NCBI GenBank assembly: GCA_946482045.1
Contig: CAMLPZ010000038.1
Location: 1-20,945 of the forward strand
Reading direction: 5' to 3'
From: an uncultured Asticcacaulis sp.
GTDB taxonomy: Bacteria; Pseudomonadota; Alphaproteobacteria; Caulobacterales; Caulobacteraceae
Length of the DNA stretch: 20,945 bases
Shown here: positions 1-6,817 of the stretch, one piece after another
Position numbering within the stretch: position 1 is the stretch's first letter
Layout: the number at the start of each line of letters is the position of its first letter
Translations under genes and position numbers: made by a program
The notes under the pieces: model-generated
The model's input: the letters and a program-made list of their open reading frames with translations, nothing else
Told to the model about the DNA's origin: nothing
Databases searched by the model: none

Positions 1-36
1 CTAGGCATTAATCCTGTTTTGGGGTGATGAAGTTCG

Positions 37-753
37 ATGAAGATGAAGACAATTATCCTGTCCCTTGCGGCATTGTCGGTGCTCGCCGTGGCCACGCCCG
101 CGATGGCGCAGCTCAAAGTGCCTCAGGTCTCGAACGAAGGCGGTATCTCGACTTCAACGGCGTCGGCGTCGGACGCCTTTCCGGGCCTGAAGGGCTTCCT
201 GAGCCTGCCCGCCGCCGACCGCTCGCAGATCGGCGTCTATTACGTCGCGCGCATCAAGCGCGCCGACAAGTCGCAGGTGAAGATCACCCTGATCGACGGC
301 AACCGGCAGATCCCGCTGACTATCCAGGGCGATGGCCGCATCATGCCCCTGCCGACGCTTTCGCAGCTCAACAGCGGCGCCAAGATCACCATCAGCGGGC
401 CGCAATCGGGCTCCTATTCCATGAAGATCAAGGTGCATTCGCCCCAGCCGAATGGCCGGGCCTATGACGCCGCGGGCCTGGCGCTTGGCGTCAAGCAGGG
501 CAATAATGCCATCGGCCGGATCGCAGGCGCCATGTCCTTCATGGTCAAGAAGCTCGACCGCGTCTATTTCGTTGGCGGCGGTTCAGGCACGGTCGAGGTC
601 AATGGCCAGCAGAAGAGTCTGCCACGCACCGACGGCGCTGGTGAGTATCCGGCAGGAACGCCTTACTTCGTACCCTCGCAATTTCCAGGTGCGACACGAA
701 TCACACTGAGCAATGCCGCGTCCAACGCGCTGTTCGATAACCCGCCGAAATAG
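37..753 (+). CDS. Secreted protein of unknown function, first of a tandem paralog pair
   Basis: A 238-residue protein with a clear Sec signal peptide: basic start (MKMK), hydrophobic core (residues 5-20) and a signal peptidase I site ATPAMA-Q near residue 25. The mature part is about 210 residues with no transmembrane segment, so a periplasmic or released location is inferred. I do not recognise a named domain. Residues 53-195 align with the next gene: FLSLPAADR against YLKLPAAER, AGAMSFMV against AGAMSMMV, and RVYF against RVCF. There is no cysteine in the mature protein. ATG at 37 is followed by a second ATG at 43; GGGG at 21-24 is the only SD-like sequence, so the exact start is open by two codons. 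The next gene starts 8 nt after the stop, implying one transcript. Confidence 0.85.
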   Translation: MKMKTIILSLAALSVLAVATPAMAQLKVPQVSNEGGISTSTASASDAFPGLKGFLSLPAADRSQIGVYYVARIKRADKSQVKITLIDGNRQIPLTIQGDGRIMPLPTLSQLNSGAKITISGPQSGSYSMKIKVHSPQPNGRAYDAAGLALGVKQGNNAIGRIAGAMSFMVKKLDRVYFVGGGSGTVEVNGQQKSLPRTDGAGEYPAGTPYFVPSQFPGATRITLSNAASNALFDNPPK

Positions 754-761
754 GACGTGTC

Positions 762-1427
762 ATGAAGGGGGTATTATTGGCGGCCACGGTCGCTTCGTTC
801 GTCGTGTCCGCGGCCGCACATGCACAGACGCCGGTTGAAACCAAAAGCTTTCCGGCCGAGAAGATGTTTCCGTTCCTGGCAGACTATCTCAAGCTGCCCG
901 CGGCGGAACGCGACCGTTTTCATCCGAATTACCATATGATGTCGAAGGGGCTAACTGTCCGGGCAACGCTGAAACGCAAGTCCGGGGACGTGCCCGTGAC
1001 CTTCGCGCCGGACGGGCTGATCCGGCCCGTACCGACCCCGGCCGACATCGCGGCGAAGACGCAGATCGAAATGTCGGCGCCGAAGGACAGCAAGATTGGC
1101 ATCAGCATTAAGCTGGCTTCATCCGTCCCGCCGGCGACGACCCTGGACGCCAAGGCGCTGAAGGCCAGTATCGAACAGGCACGCATTGGGGCAAAAAAGG
1201 CCGCCGGCGCAATGTCGATGATGGTGCCAAATCTTCAACGCGTCTGTTTCGAGGGCGCGACCGGCGGCCAGGCCGTTTTAGGCAGCGGTAAGACGGTCGC
1301 GCTGAAAACCGAGACGCAGAACAACAGCGTCGATAAGGGCAGTCCCTGCTTCACGCCGAAGGACGCTCCCGACGCGGTTCAGATCCGGCTCGATCGCGTG
1401 CCCCGGACGCTTATTATTCTGAAATAG
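762..1427 (+). CDS. Secreted protein of unknown function, second paralog, with a cysteine pair
   Basis: A 221-residue protein with a signal peptide ending AAAHA-Q at about residue 22, preceded by AGGAC at a suitable distance from the ATG. It is a diverged paralog of the gene 8 nt upstream, with collinear matches over most of the mature protein. Only two cysteines are present in the mature part, C162 in RVCFEG and C196 in SPCFTP. At the aligned positions the upstream paralog has tyrosines (Y177 in RVYFVG and Y210 in TPYFVP). A disulfide in the periplasm is therefore plausible. Function is unknown. The 3' end overlaps the 3' end of the convergent membrane protein gene by 14 bp. Confidence 0.82.
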   Translation: MKGVLLAATVASFVVSAAAHAQTPVETKSFPAEKMFPFLADYLKLPAAERDRFHPNYHMMSKGLTVRATLKRKSGDVPVTFAPDGLIRPVPTPADIAAKTQIEMSAPKDSKIGISIKLASSVPPATTLDAKALKASIEQARIGAKKAAGAMSMMVPNLQRVCFEGATGGQAVLGSGKTVALKTETQNNSVDKGSPCFTPKDAPDAVQIRLDRVPRTLIILK

Positions 1428-1947
1428 GATCCTCGGCGGCAACAGTGGCCGGCTTGGTCGACGGCACGTCGGCCCTGTACGCCTTCTGCACATTGACATA
1501 CATGCCCAGCCAGCCGCCGCCCCAGGCACACAGGCCGACGATCACCGGGCAGAGCAGGAAGATCAGCAGGGTGTTCGGCTGAACGAACAGGTCGATCAGG
1601 TAGAAGGCGCCCAGCAGCACACCGGCGATCCAGCCCGGAAACTGGCCGATCTTGGCCCAGCGTACGGCGCAATAAGCACCAGCCAGCGTTCCGAAGGCCC
1701 ATGATACAGCGATCACCCAGAAGGAGCCGATCGGATCGGACTTCAGCAACTCCGAATGGGCGTTGAAGTCGATGTCGGGGTAACGCGGCGCTATGGCGTA
1801 GAAGACAGCCTTGGCGATCGTATAGGTCACCATGCCCAGCAAAAGGCCCAGAAGTACGGCCAGGAGCACGACGAGCAGCTGACGCGTCTTTCCGTCGTTC
1901 CATTCGCCAAGCCAATCCTGGAAACGGCTCATGAAGGTCGATTGCAT
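1414..1947 (-). CDS. Small four-helix membrane protein, unknown function
   Basis: A 177-residue hydrophobic protein. Transmembrane segments are visible at roughly residues 23-50, 72-94, 105-122 and 125-150, with a soluble loop (residues 52-70, PRYPDIDFN) and a polar C-terminal tail (KPATVAAEDPISE). I do not recognise a family. The start at 1947 is preferred over an internal Met (residue 6) because AAGGG lies 7 nt upstream of it on the minus strand. It is convergent with the secreted-protein gene and their stop regions overlap by 14 bp. About 100 bp separates its start from the end of the thioesterase gene on the same strand, so co-transcription is possible but not shown. Confidence 0.8.
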   Translation of the reverse strand: MQSTFMSRFQDWLGEWNDGKTRQLLVVLLAVLLGLLLGMVTYTIAKAVFYAIAPRYPDIDFNAHSELLKSDPIGSFWVIAVSWAFGTLAGAYCAVRWAKIGQFPGWIAGVLLGAFYLIDLFVQPNTLLIFLLCPVIVGLCAWGGGWLGMYVNVQKAYRADVPSTKPATVAAEDPISE

Positions 1948-2048
1948 GGTTGGGCCCTTTTCTTCTTATGTACCGATCTTACCGGGGTGTCCCGCACACC
2001 CGGCCCGCGGGCCCCATTATTAACATAATCTAAACGGCTGAAAAGCGT

Positions 2049-2447
2049 TTATCGGTTAACGGGGCGGGGGCGGCCGTCCTCGTCGATGGCGACGAATGTA
2101 AAGCTGGCTTCGGTGACACGCGTCTTTTCCAGGCTTTCACGCGGGCGGCGATAGGCATCAACCTGCAGCTTCATCGAGGTTCGGCCCGTCGAGACCAGAC
2201 GGGCATAGACGCTGACCTCGTCACCGACACGGACGGGCGTCAGGAAGACCATGCCGTCGACCGCAATGGTCGCCACCCGGCCGCGCGATATGCGCGAGGC
2301 GACATTGCCGGCAGCCAGGTCCATCATCGACATTAGCCAGCCACCGAAAATATCGCCCGACGGGTTGGTATCGGCCGGCATGGCGGTGGTCAGCAGGGCC
2401 AGGTCATTGGGATCGGGCAGGCTTGGGTCGGTCAATTGCGTCGCCAA
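2049..2447 (-). CDS. Acyl-CoA thioesterase, hotdog fold (YciA-like)
   Basis: A 132-residue single-hotdog protein. The family hallmark is present near the N-terminus: PADTNPSGDIFGGWLMSMMD (residues 24-43), where the conserved Asn, the GDIFGG turn and the Asp at 43 match the active-site region of YciA/cytosolic acyl-CoA hydrolase proteins. Later strand elements (VATIAVDGMVFLTPVRVGDEV, TSMKLQVDAYR, EASFTFVAID) also fit. The expected role is hydrolysis of acyl-CoA thioesters to free acid and CoA in the cytoplasm; chain-length preference cannot be read from sequence. The length is normal for the family. Its upstream region carries a perfect 14-bp inverted repeat. Confidence 0.9.
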   Translation of the reverse strand: MATQLTDPSLPDPNDLALLTTAMPADTNPSGDIFGGWLMSMMDLAAGNVASRISRGRVATIAVDGMVFLTPVRVGDEVSVYARLVSTGRTSMKLQVDAYRRPRESLEKTRVTEASFTFVAIDEDGRPRPVNR

Positions 2448-2466
2448 GAATCAGTCTCCGTGCTAG

Positions 2467-2500
2467 ACCGTGCTCCGTTTCAGTCTAAACGGAGCACGGT
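2467..2500. repeat. Perfect 14-bp inverted repeat with 6-nt spacer
   Basis: ACCGTGCTCCGTTT at 2467-2480 is followed by CAGTCT and then its exact reverse complement at 2487-2500. The same words recur just outside: CAGTCT at 2451-2456 and CCGTGCT before the left arm. No U-tract follows on the minus strand, where it would lie in the thioesterase leader, so a simple terminator is less likely than an operator or a repeat element. It sits next to the REP-like pair at 2519-2620. Confidence 0.75.
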
Positions 2501-2518
2501 TTAAATTTCTTAGTGGTC

Positions 2519-2620
2519 GCACGCTTGGTCCGAAAAACCGGTTTCCACTTTTTCGGAGCATGCTCCAGAACGACATGGCAAAAAGTGTACAGCGGTTTTT
2601 GGTCAAATACCGCGACAAAC
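2519..2620. repeat. Two adjacent REP-like palindromic modules
   Basis: Module one has the stem CCGAAAAA (2530-2537) and TTTTTCGG (2549-2556) around an 11-nt loop containing CCGGTTTCC, flanked by GCACGCT and AGCATGC, which pair with one G-T wobble. Module two (about 2571-2620) carries the related words GCAAAAAGTGTACAGCGGTTTTT. From memory, sequences of this type (a GCATGCTCCGAAAAAGTG core) are dispersed extragenic repeats in alphaproteobacterial genomes. There is no coding evidence; ORFs through here are by-products of the repeat. Confidence 0.6.
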
Positions 2621-2636
2621 AAAACTTTAGAGCATG

Positions 2637-2670
2637 AAAAAAGCGCCGAAGGCGTGGCCCTCAGCGCTTT
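2637..2670 (-). terminator. Rho-independent terminator of rpsU
   Basis: On the minus strand, about 20 nt after the rpsU stop, AAAGCGCTGAGGG (2670-2658) can pair with CCTTCGGCGCTTT (2652-2640) over 13 positions, two of them G-U, across a 5-nt loop. A run of T follows (to 2637). The orientation and position fit termination of the rpsU transcript. Confidence 0.85.
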
Positions 2671-2689
2671 CATACAGATATCCGTGTCG

Positions 2690-2923
2690 TTAGGCCTTGG
2701 AAGGACGGCCGCCGGTGGCGCCACCTTCGCGCTGGATGCGCTTGCGGGCCAGCTTACGGGCGCGGCGCACGGCTTCCGCCTGCTGGCGGGCGCGCTTTTC
2801 CGAGGGCTTTTCGTAGTGCACGTGGCGCTTCATTTCACGGAACGAGCCTTCACGTTGCATCTTCTTCTTGAGGGCCTTCAGGGCCTGGTCGACATTGTTG
2901 TCACGGACGAAAATCTGTACCAG
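2690..2923 (-). CDS. rpsU: Small ribosomal subunit protein bS21, apparent CTG start
   Basis: A 77-residue S21. The body [20 protein letters not shown], then [16 protein letters not shown] and a basic tail ending GGRPSKA, is typical of the alphaproteobacterial protein. S21 binds the 30S platform near the 3' end of 16S rRNA and helps initiation. The residue before VQIF is encoded by CTG at 2923-2921. GGAG (2935-2932) lies 8 nt upstream, the ideal distance, and no ATG, GTG or TTG is available at that position. An in-frame ATG exists at 2998, but it would add 25 residues of non-family sequence and has no SD. An out-of-frame ATG (2937-2935) overlaps the SD. I therefore choose the CTG; a sequencing error at that base is the main alternative. 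Confidence 0.9.
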   Translation of the reverse strand: MVQIFVRDNNVDQALKALKKKMQREGSFREMKRHVHYEKPSEKRARQQAEAVRRARKLARKRIQREGGATGGRPSKA

Positions 2924-3005
2924 AGGTCTCTCTCCATTCGGTCTTGTGGCGGCCCCTTCGAGGACAGGGCCCGCGCCGTAGCCGGTCCTCTCCGCCATGG
3001 GATGT

Positions 3006-3039
3006 AAAAAAAGTTGAGCCCGCAAACGGAGTCTGCGGG
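3006..3039 (-). promoter_or_regulatory. Hairpin plus U-tract in the rpsU leader (possible attenuator)
   Basis: On the minus strand CCCGCAGAC (3039-3031) can pair with GTTTGCGGG (3027-3019) with one internal mismatch and a 3-nt loop. Seven T residues follow (3012-3006) after a 6-nt gap. It points toward rpsU, about 80 nt before its start, in a divergent intergenic region with no minus-strand gene upstream. That position suggests a leader attenuator or the end of a small RNA. The 6-nt gap before the T-run weakens the terminator reading. Confidence 0.4.
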
Positions 3040-3203
3040 ACGATCGCACTGCCCATACATCAGCGTCACGCCTGTGTCCAGCCAAAGGCAACGCGAAAAG
3101 GGAATTCGTGTAACGTTTTTTTGTGCGTACGCCCAGTCCGCTGCGACAATTTGGGAGCGTGCGCCCCCTTGGCGGGCGCCGTGTGAACGCTTATCCTGCA
3201 ATT

Positions 3204-3884
3204 ATGAGCGAAGCCAAGCCCCTTTCCGATCTCAAGACCGCCGAAGTCGAACTGGCCCAGGCCGTGACCAGCTTCGTGCCGGAACTGGGCCTGAACCGCA
3301 TGAGCTTCCAGGCGGGCGCCAGGGCGGCAGGCCTTAGCGAAGGCGAACGCGACCTGATCGCGCCCAATGGCGCGTCTGACATCGCCGCCATCCTGTGGCG
3401 TGGTCATGACGCCGCACTGACCTCGCCCGAGGTGACGGATGCCCTGCCCGGCATGAAGGTCCGTGAGAAGATCAATCATCTTCTCAACCTGCGCATCGAC
3501 GCCTTTGCGCGCGACGAAAAGCTGGCGCACCGCTTGACGGGCTTCCTCATGCTGCCGCCGCATATCGACCTGCACCGCCGGCTGATGTGGGACACAGCCG
3601 ATCTCATCTGGCGCCTGGCCGGCGACAGGGCGCTCGATGAAAACCACTATTCCAAGCGGACGATTGTTTGCGGCATCCTGGCAGCGGCCATGCTGACACG
3701 GCTGTCGCGCGGCGCCGAAGCCCAGTCCGAACAGATATCGCGCAACATCGATGCTGTCATGGAATACGAAAAGTTCAAGGCCAAGATGCCGTTCAAGCCG
3801 GAATCGGCTTTCCTGCAACTGGCCGCCAGCCTCGGGAAGCTGCGTTTTGGCCGCGCCGACGCCTCCGCGGAAACAGGACGGTAA
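3204..3884 (+). CDS. COQ9-like ubiquinone biosynthesis protein
   Basis: A 226-residue, largely helical protein that resembles the COQ9 family: an N-terminal TetR-like helical part (FVPELGLNRMSFQAGARAAGL), a central region (DTADLIWRLAGD), and the characteristic NHYSKRTIVCGILAAAMLTRL, where family members have a conserved (Y/W)YTKR-type motif followed by a hydrophobic helix. COQ9 proteins bind lipid and assist COQ7-type hydroxylation in ubiquinone synthesis; that role is inferred here from the family. ATG at 3204 begins MSEAK and has no obvious SD; upstream in-frame codons (GTG at 3183) are possible. It is transcribed divergently from rpsU and convergently with the YciI-like gene, 19 nt apart. 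Confidence 0.85.
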   Translation: MSEAKPLSDLKTAEVELAQAVTSFVPELGLNRMSFQAGARAAGLSEGERDLIAPNGASDIAAILWRGHDAALTSPEVTDALPGMKVREKINHLLNLRIDAFARDEKLAHRLTGFLMLPPHIDLHRRLMWDTADLIWRLAGDRALDENHYSKRTIVCGILAAAMLTRLSRGAEAQSEQISRNIDAVMEYEKFKAKMPFKPESAFLQLAASLGKLRFGRADASAETGR

Positions 3885-3903
3885 ACGCTATCGGCGCAAT
3901 GGC

Positions 3904-4188
3904 TTAGCCTTTTAAGGCTTCCAATCCCTCGGCGGTCATGGTCAGGTTGATCTCGGTGATGTCGACATCGGCGACCCCGTACACTGAAAACGGGTCGAGT
4001 TTGGCCATGGCCTCGACCTCCTCCCGCGACCCTTGCGCGAAAATCATGCCGCCGGTGCGCGGAACCTTGCGGCCCGACGCCAGGAACATGCCTGTGCGAT
4101 ACCCTTCGCGCAGCCACGTCACGTGGGCGTCGAGATGCTTGTCGACTTCGGCTTCAGGCACCTTGTAGGTCAGGGACAGGACGAACAT
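3904..4188 (-). CDS. YciI-like (YCII domain) protein
   Basis: A 94-residue YCII-domain protein beginning MFVLSLTYKVPEAEVDKHL. The pattern H-x(3)-H-x(2)-WL...G-x-FLASG...PRTGGMIFA matches YciI-related proteins, small ferredoxin-like dimers in which a His and an Asp have been proposed as active residues. The true reaction is unknown; names such as muconolactone isomerase-like are not supported here. The ATG at 4188 shares its A with the last base of the purK stop (TAATG), so translation is probably coupled to purK. A longer reading frame continues upstream into purK but is not needed. Confidence 0.88.
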   Translation of the reverse strand: MFVLSLTYKVPEAEVDKHLDAHVTWLREGYRTGMFLASGRKVPRTGGMIFAQGSREEVEAMAKLDPFSVYGVADVDITEINLTMTAEGLEALKG

Positions 4189-5261
4189 TACGATTTGATC
4201 CGGTTGATATGGCCCATCTTGCGGCCGGGTCTGGGGTCGTCCTTGCCGTAGACATAAAGGCGTGACTGAGGCTCGGCCGCCAGGCTTGGCCATTCGAGGA
4301 TATCAGGCCCCAACAGATTGGTCATTTCGACGGTACAGCGCGCGGTCGAATCGCCCAGCGGCCAGCCGGCCACGGCACGGATATGCTGCTCGAACTGGTC
4401 GCAGACGCAGCCATCCTGGGTCCAGTGGCCCGAATTGTGGACGCGCGGCGCAATCTCGTTGAGCAGCAGGCGGTTGCCCGGCAGGACGAACAGCTCGACC
4501 GCCAGGACACCGACAAACTCCAAGCCTTCCAGCACCTTGACGGCGATTTCGCGCGCCTCGTCCTGGACGTTGAACGGCACATCGGCCGGCGCCAGGGTCG
4601 TCGACAGGATGCCATGGACATGGTGGTTTTCGCCGATCGGGAAGGTCCGGACGCTGCCGTCCCAGCCACGCGCCGCCACCACCGAAATCTCGCGGACAAA
4701 GTCCGCCTTGGCTTCCAAAATCGACGGCCGCCCATTGAGCGAGGCATAGGCCTGCTCGATGTCCTGCGGCGAGCGCACCCAGACCTGGCCCTTTCCGTCA
4801 TAACCTTCGCGCCGGGTTTTCAGCAGCGCTTCGGGCGTCGGGCTGGCGCGATAAGCGGCGGCCAGATCGTCGATCGTGTTGATCTCAAAGAAATCGACCG
4901 TGCCGATGCCAACCTCGCGGGCAAAGCGTTTTTCGAATACGCGGTCCTGGGTGATGCGCAAGGCCTTGGATGACGGCGCCACCACGGCGCCCTTCGACAC
5001 GAGATAATCGAGGCTTGCCGCGGGCACGTTCTCGAACTCGAAGGTCACGACGTCGCAACCTTCGGCAAACTTCGCCAGCGCATCTTCGTCGGAATAAGCC
5101 GCGACCTTTGACGCCAGCGACACCTGTGCGGCGGGAGATTGTTTATCCGGACCGAAGGTCACGACCTTGAAACCCAGCCGTGAAGCGGCCTGGGACAACA
5201 TGCGTCCGAGTTGACCATCGCCAAGTATACCAATCGTGGCGCCGAGTTTAAGAGGCTCCAT
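4188..5261 (-). CDS. purK: N5-carboxyaminoimidazole ribonucleotide synthase
   Basis: A 357-residue ATP-grasp enzyme. GILGDGQLGRML (residues 11-22) is the N-terminal nucleotide-binding turn. TFEFENVP (73-80), LKTRREGYDGKGQ (147-159), LAVELFV (253-259) and NEIAPRVHNSGHWT (268-281) are the expected PurK blocks. It uses ATP and bicarbonate to carboxylate aminoimidazole ribonucleotide to N5-CAIR in de novo purine synthesis. The length is normal and no key residue seems lost. Its ATG (5261-5259) overlaps the purE stop by one base (TGATG), and its stop overlaps the next start by one base. Confidence 0.97.
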   Translation of the reverse strand: MEPLKLGATIGILGDGQLGRMLSQAASRLGFKVVTFGPDKQSPAAQVSLASKVAAYSDEDALAKFAEGCDVVTFEFENVPAASLDYLVSKGAVVAPSSKALRITQDRVFEKRFAREVGIGTVDFFEINTIDDLAAAYRASPTPEALLKTRREGYDGKGQVWVRSPQDIEQAYASLNGRPSILEAKADFVREISVVAARGWDGSVRTFPIGENHHVHGILSTTLAPADVPFNVQDEAREIAVKVLEGLEFVGVLAVELFVLPGNRLLLNEIAPRVHNSGHWTQDGCVCDQFEQHIRAVAGWPLGDSTARCTVEMTNLLGPDILEWPSLAAEPQSRLYVYGKDDPRPGRKMGHINRIKS

Positions 5262-5752
5262 CAGTCTTCCACCGTCTCGGGCACGCCGTCCGTCTGGGCC
5301 TGGCGCAGCGCTTCGACGCGCTGGGCCAGTTCGGCGTCATTCAACGCCAGTATCTGCGCCGCCAATATGCCAGCATTTTTGGCGCCCGCTTCGCCCGTCG
5401 CCAGGGTGCCGACCGGAATTCCGCCCGGCATCTGCACGATCGACAACAGCGAATCGATTCCCTTCAGGCCCTCCTTCAATGGTACGGGCACGCCCAGCAC
5501 CGGCAGGGTGGTCAGCGACGCCGTCATGCCCGGCAGATGCGCAGCACCTCCGGCGCCCGCGATAATGACCTTGTAACCCGCAGCCTTGGCACCCTTGGCG
5601 AAATCATACATGCGGTCGGGCGTGCGGTGCGCCGACACGACCTTGGCCTCATAGGGCACGTTCAGGCTATCCAGGATCGCCGCCGCCGCCTTCATCACGC
5701 CCCAGTCGGACCGCGACCCCATGATGATTGCCACAGGAGGGGTTTCAGCCAT
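5261..5752 (-). CDS. purE: N5-carboxyaminoimidazole ribonucleotide mutase
   Basis: A 163-residue class I PurE. MGSRSDW (11-17), SAHRTPDRM (40-48, with the catalytic His42), [11 protein letters not shown] (66-76) and [11 protein letters not shown] (108-118) are all present. It moves the carboxyl group of N5-CAIR to carbon 4 to form CAIR, directly after PurK, and works as an octamer. It is the first gene of the operon with purK and the YciI-like gene. A promoter with a TATACT -10 box lies about 40 bp upstream of the ATG. The C-terminal 20 residues ([12 protein letters not shown]) are a variable tail. Confidence 0.97.
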   Translation of the reverse strand: MAETPPVAIIMGSRSDWGVMKAAAAILDSLNVPYEAKVVSAHRTPDRMYDFAKGAKAAGYKVIIAGAGGAAHLPGMTASLTTLPVLGVPVPLKEGLKGIDSLLSIVQMPGGIPVGTLATGEAGAKNAGILAAQILALNDAELAQRVEALRQAQTDGVPETVED

Positions 5753-5793
5753 CGGATATCCTTGTACGACAGGGGGTGTTTGGAAAGGCGCGG

Positions 5794-5821
5794 AGTATAG
5801 TCACAAGCTTTCCCACTGCAA
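5794..5821 (-). promoter_or_regulatory. Promoter of the purE operon
   Basis: On the minus strand TTGCAG (5821-5816) and TATACT (5799-5794) are separated by 16 bp, giving a start about 35 nt before the purE ATG. The word CACTGCAA (plus-strand reading) covers the -35 element at 5814-5821 and is repeated at 5846-5853, 32 bp away, about three helical turns. Each copy is flanked by TCACAA. The repeat could be a regulator site; no known operator is recognised. Confidence 0.6.
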
Positions 5822-5941
5822 GGGATGATTTGTCCTCAACTTGTGCACTGCAAAGGTCACAAAATCTTGCCATTAATCGAGGTTAACGGGCCGTCGGTGA
5901 CATTGCGCCATAGTTTTGACTATGCTTTGATATAGCCGTCG

Positions 5942-6817
5942 ATGCGGTTGGGGATGAGCCGCGTCATTTCTGTCAGTTCCAGGTTTATCGTTTTGGACTC
6001 GCAACATTTTCCTGTGAGCGCGGCAACCGCCGCAAGCCTTGCGCCTTCCGGCCGTCCCGAAGGTCCAAGACCTGCGACCACGGCGTCGATGCAAAGCCTG
6101 CTGGCCCAGTATTTCGAGACTCAGGAAATCGAACCGTCCCCCTCCGCCGCGCCGGAACCGCGACCGGCCGAAACGCCGGTCATGGACATTATCGTCCCCG
6201 CCCCGCCCTCTCCCTACCCGGCAGGTCCGGCGGAGGCTCCCATTTCGGCCGCGACCCTGACTTTGATCGAAAACCTGAAGGCTGAAAACGCCCGCCTGAA
6301 GGCGCAACTGGAAGCGCAAGGCAAGGCGCTCAGCGATGCGCAGGCTTTGGCCGATTCGGATGTCCTGACGCCAACGCTGAACCGCCGGGCTTTCCTGCGC
6401 GAAATGCAGCGCGCCATGGCCGATTGCCGCCGCTACGGCGAACACGCCTGCCTTATCTACCTCGACATGGATGGATTCAAGGGCATCAACGACGCCTACG
6501 GCCATGCGGCTGGCGACGCGGCGCTGATCTACGTCGCCGAAACCCTTATCGGAAGCGTGCGCGAAGGCGACAGCGTCGGCCGCATCGGCGGCGATGAGTT
6601 CGCCATCTTGCTGCGCCGCGCAGACATCAACTCGTCGCGCATCAAGGCCCTCAAGCTGGAGGCGGAGCTGGCGCTGGGAACCTTCGAACACAAGGGACTG
6701 TTTCTGAAAACCGGTGGCTCGTTCGGCGTACGCGCCTTCGCCGCCCAGCCCTCGGCCGAGGTCTGGCTATCCGAAGCCGACGCCGCCATGTTCCTGGTCA
6801 AGAAATCCGCCCGGTGA
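5942..6817 (+). CDS. Diguanylate cyclase with coiled-coil linker (GGDEF)
   Basis: A 291-residue protein. Residues 1-100 are low-complexity and Pro/Ala-rich with no transmembrane helix. Residues 105-140 (ENLKAENARLKAQLEAQGKAL) form a coiled coil that leads into the GGDEF domain: LTPTLNRRAF, YLDMDGFKGINDAYGHAAGD (173-192) and RIGGDEFAILL. The catalytic GGDEF at 216-220 is intact, so synthesis of cyclic di-GMP from GTP is expected. An RxxD inhibitory site is present (R207-EG-D210), five residues before GGDEF, allowing product feedback. The coiled coil suggests activation by dimerisation. No input domain is visible. The start is uncertain: ATG 5942, ATG 5954 and a Met at residue 50 are possible. 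It overlaps the next gene by 4 nt (GTGA). Confidence 0.92.
   Translation: MRLGMSRVISVSSRFIVLDSQHFPVSAATAASLAPSGRPEGPRPATTASMQSLLAQYFETQEIEPSPSAAPEPRPAETPVMDIIVPAPPSPYPAGPAEAPISAATLTLIENLKAENARLKAQLEAQGKALSDAQALADSDVLTPTLNRRAFLREMQRAMADCRRYGEHACLIYLDMDGFKGINDAYGHAAGDAALIYVAETLIGSVREGDSVGRIGGDEFAILLRRADINSSRIKALKLEAELALGTFEHKGLFLKTGGSFGVRAFAAQPSAEVWLSEADAAMFLVKKSAR

Noticed and set aside
2485..2724. 79-codon minus-strand ORF across the repeat cluster
   Set aside because: It runs through the palindromic modules and the rpsU terminator, has no SD and no protein-like composition; it is a by-product of the repeats.
2924..2998. N-terminal extension of rpsU from the ATG at 2998
   Set aside because: It would add 25 residues ([10 protein letters not shown]...) not seen in S21, without an SD, whereas GGAG is placed correctly for the CTG at 2923.
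3066..3818. 250-codon minus-strand ORF opposite the COQ9-like gene
   Set aside because: Antisense shadow of a clear COQ9 family gene; composition is His/Gln/Arg-rich as expected for a reversed GC-rich frame.
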